DNA of 64,000 nt from Blautia schinkii DSM 10518 (GTDB taxonomy: Bacteria > Bacillota > Clostridia > Lachnospirales > Lachnospiraceae), in NCBI GenBank assembly GCA_000702025.1, contig JNKJ01000026.1, forward strand, positions 1-64,000, in the 5' to 3' direction. The notes under the pieces were generated by a model. The model had not been told where the DNA came from. It saw nothing but the letters and a program-made list of their open reading frames with translations, and searched no databases. How positions within the stretch are numbered: the first letter of the stretch is position 1; each line of letters begins with the position of its first letter. Shown piece by piece: positions 33,776 through 42,459 of the stretch. A program made the translations under genes and the position numbers.

Positions 33776-36280
33776 TCAGAGTTCGTCTAAAATATGCAAG
33801 TGGTGTATTTTTTTGATTGCTTCATCCATACAGCCTGCGTCCAGCTTTCTATAAATCAGCTCTATGTGGGAACGGACAGTTGAAAACTGAATTCCCAATT
33901 CTTCGGCAATCTTGCGGTAGCTGTATCCTTTGCACATGAGTTCTGCCACCTTTTTTTGTCTTTGGGTAAATTTGATTTCAGGTTCCTTTCTGTTACTTAC
34001 GACTGGACTTTCTAAGCCGGCCTGCTCCACAACGCCTATATAAAGCTTTCTGACAAAGGTGGAAGATAGTGCGCCTTGATAATCGCTGCGCATAGTCCAG
34101 TTTTTCAAGCCGGATAAAATATTTTTGAGATTAGTGCCATGGTTAAGGAAACACTGTTCATAACCAATAGTCTGGGCGGTATATACAGCTTCGACAAGAT
34201 AAGGCAATGCCTGTTTATTACTGCCGCGTTTCTTTTTGGAATAAGATACAGCCAGGAGTATATTTGCTTCAATGATATCAGTGGTCCTGTTTAGGGCTTT
34301 GCACATTTCGAGAAGCTTTTCCAGCAGGATGATGGAATGGCTGTAATTTCCTAAGGCTATGTGTGCCTTCGCTGTGGTGAAATGCGCATAAAGCCTGAAA
34401 AAATCCATGTGGCCATATATTTCTGTACCTCTGGTTTCTAGCCATTTTCCGGCAGCTGCGGTATTGCCGGATTCAATTTCGTTTGCGGAGATGACCGCAT
34501 CAAAATTAGACTGCAGATAAAATGCCTTATCCGCGTCAATCATTTTTTGTATATCCTGCTGAATCAGGGTTTCCTGTTCCGGCTGCTTCATGGCGTGAGT
34601 AACTGCCAGGAGTAAGGTCATGGCACAAAATTTTGATTCCGGCGCAAAGCTGTTCTTGAGTTCGGCAATTGCTGAGAGTGCGAATTTCTGTGCGGACAAC
34701 AAATTGCCTTGTTCGTAATAAAGTCCTCCTTTAATACAGTTTATGAGCATGGGACATTCATCCCCCAGAAGGGGGCCCAGAACCTTTCCAAGTGAATCTA
34801 TGCTTTCATCTGCATTTCCGATAAGCAATTCTGCAAAATCCCGGTAGGACTTGTGGTAAAAAGGCAAGTATAGTGTAGCTGAACCGCGTACCCCTTGAAA
34901 TTTCACAGGCACTTTGGTATTGAACGCTGCTTTCAAAATGTCATTCAGAGTGAGACGAAAATCCATGGAATAAAGAAAAAATATATTGTGCGCCAGTTCA
35001 GGATTCTGTTCTGCAATCCGGGGATAGTTTTGGTAGTAGTGATCTGCGTAAACTTTAAAATCTTCAATCCGCCCTTCGTTCCGTGCAGTAAAGGCCATCA
35101 TATAATACAAATGCGGGTATCTGTCTAAAATCTCTTCATCAAGGGAACTGCGGACTGCATTCATTACCTGTTCTGCATCAAATCCGGCACGGTCCATTTC
35201 CTCCAGGAGATCAAAGCAGCAGGCTATCTGACCGTAGTCCTTGATTTGGGAAAATCTGTCTACGGCATGGTAAAAGTCCTTTTGCTCCAGATACCATTCC
35301 CCTGCTTTACGTATTTGACTAATGCGGTACTCTTCAGGCATTTCCAGAAAGATTTTCATGAGAAATTCCCGGAACAGGCGGTGAAAGCGGTAGACGCCCT
35401 CACGATGCTTGGATAAGAAGGCGCCCTTTCCCAGTAATTGCTCCAGAAGCCCGGCGCTGTCGGTTTCCCCGGTCAATGCATTGCAGATGGGTTCTGTCAA
35501 TTCCTCCTCGATACAGGTTCCGAGCATAAACTGTCTGGAACGCTCATCCCACATTTCCCATACCTGGGTTTTCAGGAAGCTTTCCAGCCAATCCTTGGGC
35601 ATGTTTTCTGTGGGGATATGGTTTTCGGAAAGGAGCAGTGCATTAATCCCTATAGGCCAGCCCTCCGTAAATAGGAGGATTTCCTCTATCTGCCTGCCGG
35701 TTATGGCAATGTTCCTGTTTTTGTATAATGCATAAATTTCCTTGGTATCAAAAAGTAGTTCTTCCTGGGGAATAAAGCATAGTTCGTTTTTTAGAAACAG
35801 CCCGCTGAATGCCTCCGGAAGGGAACCTCTGCTCAACAGACAAAGCTGAAAGCCGGAAGGCAGGCGCATAAGAAAATCTTTTAGGATTTTTAGCGCATAA
35901 GAATCTGTCACATAGTGAAGATCATCAATGACCAGGCTGGCTTCTTCGTCTTTGGGCAGAGCCGCCGCCGCCCGCATTAGAAATTCAACAGGGGCTCTAT
36001 GGAAATCAGGATGTTTTGTGAAGGAAGTAATATAGTTCTGATTTTCTATAGAAAGCTCCTCAAGGCCGTCTTTAAGTTTACAGCACAGATCTGCGGCTGT
36101 ATTATCATATTCATCCAAGGTTATCATTGCATTGGGCTGCTTCCTGCTATCCAGCCACTGTCCGGCAAAGACTGTTTTTCCATAACCTGCAGGCGCCTGT
36201 ATGTATAGGATGCGGCAGTTTGTCATTGTACTTGCCAGTTTCATTAATCGGCGGCGGTTTATAGTATTTGATGATGTCAC
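33776..36280 (-). CDS. MalT-like LuxR (LAL) transcriptional activator (GTG start)
   Basis: The 834-residue protein belongs to the large ATP-binding LuxR regulators. Walker A APAGYGKT is near residues 29-36 and the Walker B region is EASLVIDDLH. A long helical TPR-like middle follows. The C-terminal LuxR HTH reads FTQRQKKVAELMCKGYSYR and IAEELGIQFSTVRSHI. The start is GTG at 36278-36280 with GGAGG six bases upstream. Such proteins respond to inducing ligands. It lies between the oleate hydratase unit and a membrane-protein gene, both preceded by the same motif, so it is the likely activator of both. Confidence 0.93.
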   Translation of the reverse strand: MTSSNTINRRRLMKLASTMTNCRILYIQAPAGYGKTVFAGQWLDSRKQPNAMITLDEYDNTAADLCCKLKDGLEELSIENQNYITSFTKHPDFHRAPVEFLMRAAAALPKDEEASLVIDDLHYVTDSYALKILKDFLMRLPSGFQLCLLSRGSLPEAFSGLFLKNELCFIPQEELLFDTKEIYALYKNRNIAITGRQIEEILLFTEGWPIGINALLLSENHIPTENMPKDWLESFLKTQVWEMWDERSRQFMLGTCIEEELTEPICNALTGETDSAGLLEQLLGKGAFLSKHREGVYRFHRLFREFLMKIFLEMPEEYRISQIRKAGEWYLEQKDFYHAVDRFSQIKDYGQIACCFDLLEEMDRAGFDAEQVMNAVRSSLDEEILDRYPHLYYMMAFTARNEGRIEDFKVYADHYYQNYPRIAEQNPELAHNIFFLYSMDFRLTLNDILKAAFNTKVPVKFQGVRGSATLYLPFYHKSYRDFAELLIGNADESIDSLGKVLGPLLGDECPMLINCIKGGLYYEQGNLLSAQKFALSAIAELKNSFAPESKFCAMTLLLAVTHAMKQPEQETLIQQDIQKMIDADKAFYLQSNFDAVISANEIESGNTAAAGKWLETRGTEIYGHMDFFRLYAHFTTAKAHIALGNYSHSIILLEKLLEMCKALNRTTDIIEANILLAVSYSKKKRGSNKQALPYLVEAVYTAQTIGYEQCFLNHGTNLKNILSGLKNWTMRSDYQGALSSTFVRKLYIGVVEQAGLESPVVSNRKEPEIKFTQRQKKVAELMCKGYSYRKIAEELGIQFSTVRSHIELIYRKLDAGCMDEAIKKIHHLHILDEL

Positions 36281-36410
36281 GGTGTACCTCCATGTGCTGC
36301 ATAATTATCTTAAACTTGATAAATTTTGTTTGTAATTATATTAACATTCTCAAGTGATACAGTCAAATTTCAATGTGCGCATTTTGCAAAAAAATTTCGA
36401 AATTCTCGAC

Positions 36411-36439
36411 AAAGCACCCCCACATGGTGGATGTATTTT
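36411..36439 (+). promoter_or_regulatory. Operator-like motif, site B
   Basis: The motif reads AAAGCACCCCCACAT, then GGTG, then GATGTATTTT, in the same orientation relative to its gene as site A. A -10-like TATTAG/ATTAGA stands 11-12 bp after it. The gene at 36502 begins 62 bp downstream. The rest of 36281-36501 has no gene. Confidence 0.8.
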
Positions 36440-36501
36440 GGACTAAATTGTATTAGAATGTCGACATTAAAACATATTTTACATATTGAGGAGGGCAAAA
36501 A

Positions 36502-36915
36502 ATGCCAGGTAAAAGTTATATTAAATTCACAAGTGTGTTATTGATTCTGTCAGCTATAATCGCAATTATTGTATATCCTGTGGCAGGTTTGCTGTTTGGG
36601 AAGGCAACGATTGACACTGGAGAAAAGATGGGCTGGATATTTGTTGTAATCTGTCTGGTTTATACACTTGCTGCTATACTTCAGTTCGTAGCAGGAATCA
36701 AAGGTATGAAGGGATGCAACATAAAAGAAGAAGCCGCTGATCTCATGAAGTGGGGAAAAATCGTTTTGGTAATCGCTTTGATTGCCGGAATCGTAAACTT
36801 CATAGGCTCTGTTATGAATAATGAGTCGATTCTGACAAGTATCATTGGTATTGTACTGGGACTTATTTTTCCGGCACTTTATATCTACGGCGCATCTTTA
36901 AATGAGAAGGCCTGA
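36502..36915 (+). CDS. Four-segment membrane protein
   Basis: The 137-residue protein has four hydrophobic segments (about residues 9-29, 45-66, 88-104 and 110-131). I recognise no family. A GGAGGG site stands before the ATG and the operator-like motif at 36411-36439 lies upstream, so it is probably co-regulated with oleate hydratase. A strong terminator follows, so it is a single-gene unit. Confidence 0.85.
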   Translation: MPGKSYIKFTSVLLILSAIIAIIVYPVAGLLFGKATIDTGEKMGWIFVVICLVYTLAAILQFVAGIKGMKGCNIKEEAADLMKWGKIVLVIALIAGIVNFIGSVMNNESILTSIIGIVLGLIFPALYIYGASLNEKA

Positions 36916-36945
36916 GATTAACTGAATATTATTCCGACGGGACGG

Positions 36946-37011
36946 CCGCGGAGAAGCTGCTGCATTGATGATTGCAAAGATCACAGGCAGGAGGTTCTCC
37001 GCGGTTTTTTT
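36946..37011 (+). terminator. Terminator after the membrane protein gene
   Basis: CCGCGGAGAA (36946-36955) pairs perfectly with TTCTCCGCGG (36995-37004), followed by seven Ts. Confidence 0.9.
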
Positions 37012-37151
37012 GTGAGTATGATACAAGAGGTTTGGGTGATTATGTTATTATGCAGAGTATACTTTTTATTTTATTCGAGAACCGATTGCATTCTCAGAGT
37101 ATCTAATTAGTGTAAAATCAATCGGCCGATAGAAAAAATGGAGGTTTCAAT

Positions 37152-37634
37152 ATGACAAGAGATAAGTTTATAGCGGAGGTCCGGGAATCGGAGGCTATGC
37201 TTTATCATGTGTCGAAATCCATCCTAAAGAACGATGCAGACTGCGCGGATGCAGTGCAGGAGGCCCTGCTCAAGGGCTATGAAAAGCTGCACACGCTGAA
37301 AGAGGATGCGTTTTTCAGGACCTGGATGACCAGGATACTCATAAATGAATGCTACAAAATCTGCAAAAAGAATAAAAATATTGTACCCTATGAGGAATAT
37401 ATACAGAATGCAAAGCTCTGGGAGGAGGACCGCTATAGTCACCTTTACCAGGCAATCCTGGAGCTTCCCGGTGAGCTGCGTGTTCTTGTGACGCTTTACT
37501 ATCTGGAGGGCTTCAGCCAAAAGGAAATCAGCGAAATATTGAATATCCGGGAAGGTACGATCAAAAGCAGACTGTCAAGAGCACGGAGAATGTTAAGGGA
37601 AGAATTATCAGATGAGGAGGAATTATTATGTTAG
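37152..37634 (+). CDS. ECF-type RNA polymerase sigma factor
   Basis: The 160-residue protein has sigma-70 region 2 (KNDADCADAVQEALLKGYEKLHTL and FRTWMTRILINECYKICKK parts) and region 4 (GFSQKEISEILNIREGTIKSR, near residues 121-141) with no region 3. It directs RNA polymerase to stress or envelope-type promoters. GGAGG precedes the ATG. The end overlaps the next gene by 7 bp, so sigma factor and its partner are translated together. Confidence 0.94.
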   Translation: MTRDKFIAEVRESEAMLYHVSKSILKNDADCADAVQEALLKGYEKLHTLKEDAFFRTWMTRILINECYKICKKNKNIVPYEEYIQNAKLWEEDRYSHLYQAILELPGELRVLVTLYYLEGFSQKEISEILNIREGTIKSRLSRARRMLREELSDEEELLC

Positions 37635-38713
37635 ATAACAGAGATTGGGCAAATGCAGCACCCGAGGTTCCCCAGGAATTTCACGAGCGATTTGAAAAAA
37701 CATTACGCAGTATTGAGACTGCCAAACGGCCAAGACGAAAAATGAGCTTTCGTATTCTGGCTGTGGCAGCAGCGCTCTGCGCTCTGTGTACTGCTACGGT
37801 GGCGGCTAATGAAATTTTTAACTGGAGTGACGCGCTGGTTGAGCGTTTTAAGCCTTCCCAGGAGCAGCAGCAGAAACTGGCGGACAGTGGGAATATACAG
37901 GGTATCGGCCAGTCTGTGACCCAGAATGGGGTGACAGTTACCCTTGACCAGGCAGTTATGGATAAGGAACGTTTGTACATGCTTTTTGCTGTCGAGACTC
38001 CTGAAGCCATTAAAATGGATCATACCGTAGGATTTGACAGCGGGTTGAATGTTACACTTGACGGAAAGGATATCCTGGACGCTGCAGAAAACGCCAGCGG
38101 AGGCGGCAACGGCGGATTTGTGGATGAGAAAATGCTTGGCGGCCAGTCAGAGCACAAACGGTTCTATGAGATTAACTATAATATCATGGATACAACGGAT
38201 GAATTTGATTTCAGCAACAGAACCGTGGGAGTTTTGTTGGAGAATCTAGTGTTAGGCGCTGATAAAGCTATGCCTGGTGAAGTAGTGGCAGAGGGTAAAT
38301 GGGAATTTACCTGGAATACAGGTGAAATCCAAAAAGGAAAATTGTTTGAGATTAATGAGACTTATGACTTGGGCGGATATGATATCCTTGTGAAAAATGT
38401 GGAGATTACCCCGTTAAGCTATACCGTAAGTGCGGATTTGAGTGATGCTCTGAAGGTAGAAGAGGATGAACGGAATACGTTCGAGTACAACGGAGATGAC
38501 CCTGGAATGGAGATTGACACCAGGATTGGTGTAAGCGCTGTGGAATATGCGGATGGCACGAAGATTGAAACTGGGTACTTCGGCGGAGGTACGGATGTGG
38601 ATGAGGAGGAACAGTCCTATATTGTGACAGAGGGCTTTAATAATGTGGTTGATGTGGATAAGATAGAAAGCATTTATATTATGCAGGGTGAAGTTAAAAT
38701 TCCGGTTAAATAA
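37628..38713 (+). CDS. DUF4179 membrane anti-sigma-like protein
   Basis: The 361-residue protein has a cytoplasmic N-terminus, one membrane segment (about residues 41-60) and a large extracellular part with the DUF4179 fold (PF13786), GVTVTLDQAVMDKERLYMLF being typical. Such proteins pair with ECF sigma factors in Clostridia and likely hold the sigma factor until an outside signal arrives (inference). The overlap of 7 bp with the sigma gene supports pairing. No signal is known. Confidence 0.88.
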   Translation: MLDNRDWANAAPEVPQEFHERFEKTLRSIETAKRPRRKMSFRILAVAAALCALCTATVAANEIFNWSDALVERFKPSQEQQQKLADSGNIQGIGQSVTQNGVTVTLDQAVMDKERLYMLFAVETPEAIKMDHTVGFDSGLNVTLDGKDILDAAENASGGGNGGFVDEKMLGGQSEHKRFYEINYNIMDTTDEFDFSNRTVGVLLENLVLGADKAMPGEVVAEGKWEFTWNTGEIQKGKLFEINETYDLGGYDILVKNVEITPLSYTVSADLSDALKVEEDERNTFEYNGDDPGMEIDTRIGVSAVEYADGTKIETGYFGGGTDVDEEEQSYIVTEGFNNVVDVDKIESIYIMQGEVKIPVK

Positions 38714-38729
38714 GGCTATGGATTTGTCG

Positions 38730-38770
38730 AAAGCGGCGAGCTTGGGTTTTCTACTAAGCTTGCCGCTTGC
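38730..38770 (+). terminator. Hairpin after the DUF4179 gene
   Basis: AAGCGGC..GCTT pairs with AAGC..GCCGCTT around a loop of about 13 nt. No T-run follows, so it may be a weak or factor-dependent terminator. Confidence 0.55.
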
Positions 38771-38860
38771 TGCAACTGCCAACAATCCAATGACAAACGA
38801 TTTTTGTTGTGTTATTATGGGTATAAATAAGTAGATAAGCAGAAGGGAGAGAAGCCCTAT

Positions 38861-40567
38861 ATGACTACAAAAAAGAAATTGCCGATTGGTATTGAGGATT
38901 TTGAGAAAATCAGGAAAAATGATTTCTACTATATTGATAAAACGAGCCTTATTGCAGAACTGCTCTCTAACTGGGGAGAGGTGAATTTGTTTACGCGCCC
39001 CAGGCGATTCGGGAAATCGCTTAGCATGAGTATGTTGAAGCATTTTCTGGAGATTGGGTGTGAGGAAGAGCTGTTCGACGGATTGAAGATATTGCGGGAA
39101 AAAGAATTATGCAAAAAATACATGGGAAAATTTCCGGTGATTTCTATAACACTAAAGGGCGTGGATGGTCTTTCGTATGAAGCGGCGGCAGCGGCAATGC
39201 GCAGTGTGGTGGGGACAGAAGCGGAACGATTTTCTTTTTTGGTGGAAAGTGAACGCCTGACAGCTAATGAGAAAGAGAAATACCGCGCAATTATCCGCTT
39301 GGAAAACGGTGTTTATACAATGGACGATGTGGTACTGGTATCGGCTTTAAAAACATTATCCATGCTTATCTCAAAACACTATAGTGAAAAAACAATCATT
39401 CTTATAGATGAATACGATGTACCGCTTGATAAGGCCTTTCAGTGGGGATACTATGAAGAAATGGTGTCGCTCATTCGGGGCTTTCTCGGCAACGCCCTGA
39501 AAACAAATGAGTATTTGCAGTTTGCTGTTCTTACGGGATGCCTCCGTATCAGTAAGGAGAGCATTTTTACGGGTCTGAATAATATGAATGTCATGTCCAT
39601 CACAGATGAATATTTTGATGAGTATTTTGGTTTTACGGATGCTGAGGTCCAGGAGTTATTAGACTATTATGGTGTGGAACATGCCTTTAAGACAATGAAG
39701 CAGTGGTATGATGGTTATCGCTTTGGCAATACTTCGATTTACTGTCCTTGGGATGTTCTCAAATACTGCCAGGCACTTACGAAAAACCGAAATGCTGTCC
39801 CGGAAAATTACTGGGCCAATACCAGTGGGAATGCTATGGTACGGCGTTTTATTGATAAGGCAAATCAGCAGACAAGAAATGAAATAGAGAAATTGATTGC
39901 GGGTGAATCAATAACAAAAGAAATCAATATGGAATTAACTTATAACGAACTGGATTCGACAATAGAACATTTGTGGAGTGTTTTGTTTACGACAGGTTAT
40001 CTGACACAACAAGGGAGAGAAGGACAGAAAGGGTATACGCTGACCATACCTAATAGAGAAATCAGGAAGCTTTTTATCTCACAGATTAAAGAATGGTTTA
40101 AAGATACCACTCATGCGAATGCATCCCAGATTAAAAGCTTTTGTGCCGCATTTCCCAATGCGGATGCAGATTTAATAGAAAAAATGCTGAATGATTATTT
40201 ATGGGGAACGATTAGTATCCGGGACACTGCTGTGCAGAATGACAGGAAAGAGAACTTCTATCATGGGATGCTGCTTGGATTATTGCAGTATCAGGATAAC
40301 TGGCTTATAAAATCTAATGCGGAATCAGGGGTTGGATTTTCGGATATTCTAATTGAAACACCAGAGCGTACAGGGATTGTAATAGAAGTAAAATATGCAC
40401 ATGATGGGAATCTTGAAAAGTGCTGCAGGGAGGCAGAAGAGCAGATTGAGGGAATGGAGTATACTGCGCGTCTTGTGGAAGATGGGATGAAAACAATTGT
40501 CAGGTATGGGGTGGCCTTTTATAAAAAGCGTTGTAAAGTTACTTGCTGTGGAAGCAGGACAAGATGA
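38861..40567 (+). CDS. AAA-ATPase-like protein with PD-(D/E)XK nuclease domain
   Basis: The 568-residue protein joins an AAA-ATPase-like domain (PF09820) to a C-terminal DUF1703 nuclease domain (PF08011). TRPRRFGKSLS (45-55) is the Walker A-type motif, ILIDEYDVPLD (about 184-194) the Walker B, and GFSDI..IVIEVKYA (about 490-512) the D-(D/E)xK catalytic residues. Members are frequent in gut Firmicutes and Bacteroidetes, often in multiple copies and in variable regions. The role may be defence or a genetic-element function; it is not established. GGGAGAG lies upstream of the ATG. It stands alone between two unrelated units. Confidence 0.9.
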   Translation: MTTKKKLPIGIEDFEKIRKNDFYYIDKTSLIAELLSNWGEVNLFTRPRRFGKSLSMSMLKHFLEIGCEEELFDGLKILREKELCKKYMGKFPVISITLKGVDGLSYEAAAAAMRSVVGTEAERFSFLVESERLTANEKEKYRAIIRLENGVYTMDDVVLVSALKTLSMLISKHYSEKTIILIDEYDVPLDKAFQWGYYEEMVSLIRGFLGNALKTNEYLQFAVLTGCLRISKESIFTGLNNMNVMSITDEYFDEYFGFTDAEVQELLDYYGVEHAFKTMKQWYDGYRFGNTSIYCPWDVLKYCQALTKNRNAVPENYWANTSGNAMVRRFIDKANQQTRNEIEKLIAGESITKEINMELTYNELDSTIEHLWSVLFTTGYLTQQGREGQKGYTLTIPNREIRKLFISQIKEWFKDTTHANASQIKSFCAAFPNADADLIEKMLNDYLWGTISIRDTAVQNDRKENFYHGMLLGLLQYQDNWLIKSNAESGVGFSDILIETPERTGIVIEVKYAHDGNLEKCCREAEEQIEGMEYTARLVEDGMKTIVRYGVAFYKKRCKVTCCGSRTR

Positions 40568-40653
40568 ATGCAGAAATCCTGTTTCTGTAAAGCATAGATG
40601 CCAATAGGCTCATTTTACTACACTAAGTACGGATTTTGATTAAAGGTACAACA

Positions 40654-42459
40654 ATGAAACGAGTAAAAAATTGGTTTTTGAATTTAAGCATCCAGAGAAA
40701 ACTTCTATACTGTGCTTTGGCGATTACATTGGTGGTGCTGCTTTCCGCGAGTATCTCTCTCTATGTTGCAGCATCGCGTATAGTGATGGCACAGACCGAA
40801 AAGCAGTCGGCAGGTGTGATTAAGGAGCTGTCGGTAAATCTGGATCATTATTTTGAAATGGTGGAAAATTCCTTTGACTATATTGCCAATAACAATACCG
40901 TGCAGGAGGAATTAAAATCAGATACCCCCTATTGTTCAGACGGAGAGCAGTATTACAGCTACTTTTCCCGGGCGGGTCAGATACGCAGGCTTCTGCTTCA
41001 AGGCTATACCAGTGTATATATGAATGATATTGAGCTATACGGTTATAATGGAGCCGACCATCTTCTGTATAACGGAGAGCAGATTCTGCTCAGTGACAAG
41101 GAGATTCTGCACGAAAAGGCAGAGGAGGCCAATGGCAGATGTGTCTACTATAATGCTTCAGAGGGAACCGGGCTGATTTATATTGCAAAACAGATTAAGG
41201 ATTCTCTTACCATGGAGCCCTTGGGAATTCTTCAGGCTTCCATTAAAGTGAGCTATCTCAAAAAGATGACGAAATCGGCCCAAAGTTCTTTGATGGCCGA
41301 GTTGTTTTTACTTGATGATAACAATAAAATAATATTGAACAGCATGGAATACAGAGCAGATAAGCTGGCTGACCAGTACGTGGGGACAAGCGGAAGTTTC
41401 GTGACAAAAATTAATAGCCAGACATATAATTGTGTTTACCAGAAAAGTTCCGATACAGGTTTTCTCTTGGTAGGTATGATTCCCATGAGCTTTTTGCAGA
41501 GTACGGCCCGGGAATTGCAGAAAACGGCGGTAATCCTTCTGGCTATAAGTGTAATCCTCTGCGTGGTGCTGACATCTGTTTTGGCGAAGGGAATTGCCGG
41601 GCCCATTGAACGCACCAGCAATGCTATGAAAAAATTCGCCGGGGGAGACTTTACCGTACGTCTTCCTGAGGGGCGTACAGATGAAATCGGAGCCATGAAT
41701 TCTGTGTTTAACCATACCATAGAAGAGATAGAGACTCTTCTTAAGAAGGTCGTTGAGATGGAGACGGTGAATAAGGATATTGAATTCCAGGCACTTCAGG
41801 CTCAGATCAATCCCCATTTTCTTTACAATGTTCTGGACACCATTAATTGGATGGCGAGGAAAAAGGGCGAGGAGAATATCTGCCATATGGTCACGGCTGT
41901 CAGCAGTCTGATGCGGGCCAGTATCAGTAATAAAAAGAGTATTGTAAGCATCCGTGAGGAAATGAAATATGTACAGGATTATCTTTATATCCAGGAGACG
42001 AGATATGGGGATAAATTTACATCATATCTGGAGGTAGATGAGGAGCTTAACGATATACCTATCCCAAAGATGACAGTACAGACATTGGTGGAGAACGCGG
42101 TGGTCCACGGCGTGGAAAATGCTACGTGGGACTGCTTTTTGTCTGTGACCGGAGAGCTTGTGGGAGAGACAGCGGTGATCAAGGTAAAGGATGACGGTGT
42201 AGGGATTCCGGCTGACAGGCTTGCGTCTTTGCTGAATCCGGAGACAGAGCAAAAGGAGAGCAGGGAGAAGGATGGGCGTACACATACAAGCCTTGGTGTT
42301 TATGCAGTGAGGAAGAGGCTTGATTACATATATGACGGAGAGGCCCGGATGAGTATTACCTCAGAGGAAGGGAAAGGAACTGAGGTTATATTAGAAATAC
42401 CATTAAAGGAAGTCAGGAGAGTTGTCATTGATGGAACTTCGGGTAATGATATTAGATGA
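40654..42459 (+). CDS. YesM-type sensor histidine kinase
   Basis: The 601-residue kinase has a membrane segment (about residues 12-36), an extracytoplasmic sensing region, a second segment near 280-302, a HAMP region and a His_kinase/HATPase core. QINPHFLYNVLDTINW near residue 388 carries the phosphorylatable histidine, VQTLVENAVVHG the N box and DDGVGIP the G1 box. I chose the ATG at 40654, preceded by AAAGGT, over a TTG in frame at 40636. It overlaps the response regulator gene by 29 bp. It likely senses a carbohydrate handled by the ABC transporter that follows. Confidence 0.92.
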   Translation: MKRVKNWFLNLSIQRKLLYCALAITLVVLLSASISLYVAASRIVMAQTEKQSAGVIKELSVNLDHYFEMVENSFDYIANNNTVQEELKSDTPYCSDGEQYYSYFSRAGQIRRLLLQGYTSVYMNDIELYGYNGADHLLYNGEQILLSDKEILHEKAEEANGRCVYYNASEGTGLIYIAKQIKDSLTMEPLGILQASIKVSYLKKMTKSAQSSLMAELFLLDDNNKIILNSMEYRADKLADQYVGTSGSFVTKINSQTYNCVYQKSSDTGFLLVGMIPMSFLQSTARELQKTAVILLAISVILCVVLTSVLAKGIAGPIERTSNAMKKFAGGDFTVRLPEGRTDEIGAMNSVFNHTIEEIETLLKKVVEMETVNKDIEFQALQAQINPHFLYNVLDTINWMARKKGEENICHMVTAVSSLMRASISNKKSIVSIREEMKYVQDYLYIQETRYGDKFTSYLEVDEELNDIPIPKMTVQTLVENAVVHGVENATWDCFLSVTGELVGETAVIKVKDDGVGIPADRLASLLNPETEQKESREKDGRTHTSLGVYAVRKRLDYIYDGEARMSITSEEGKGTEVILEIPLKEVRRVVIDGTSGNDIR

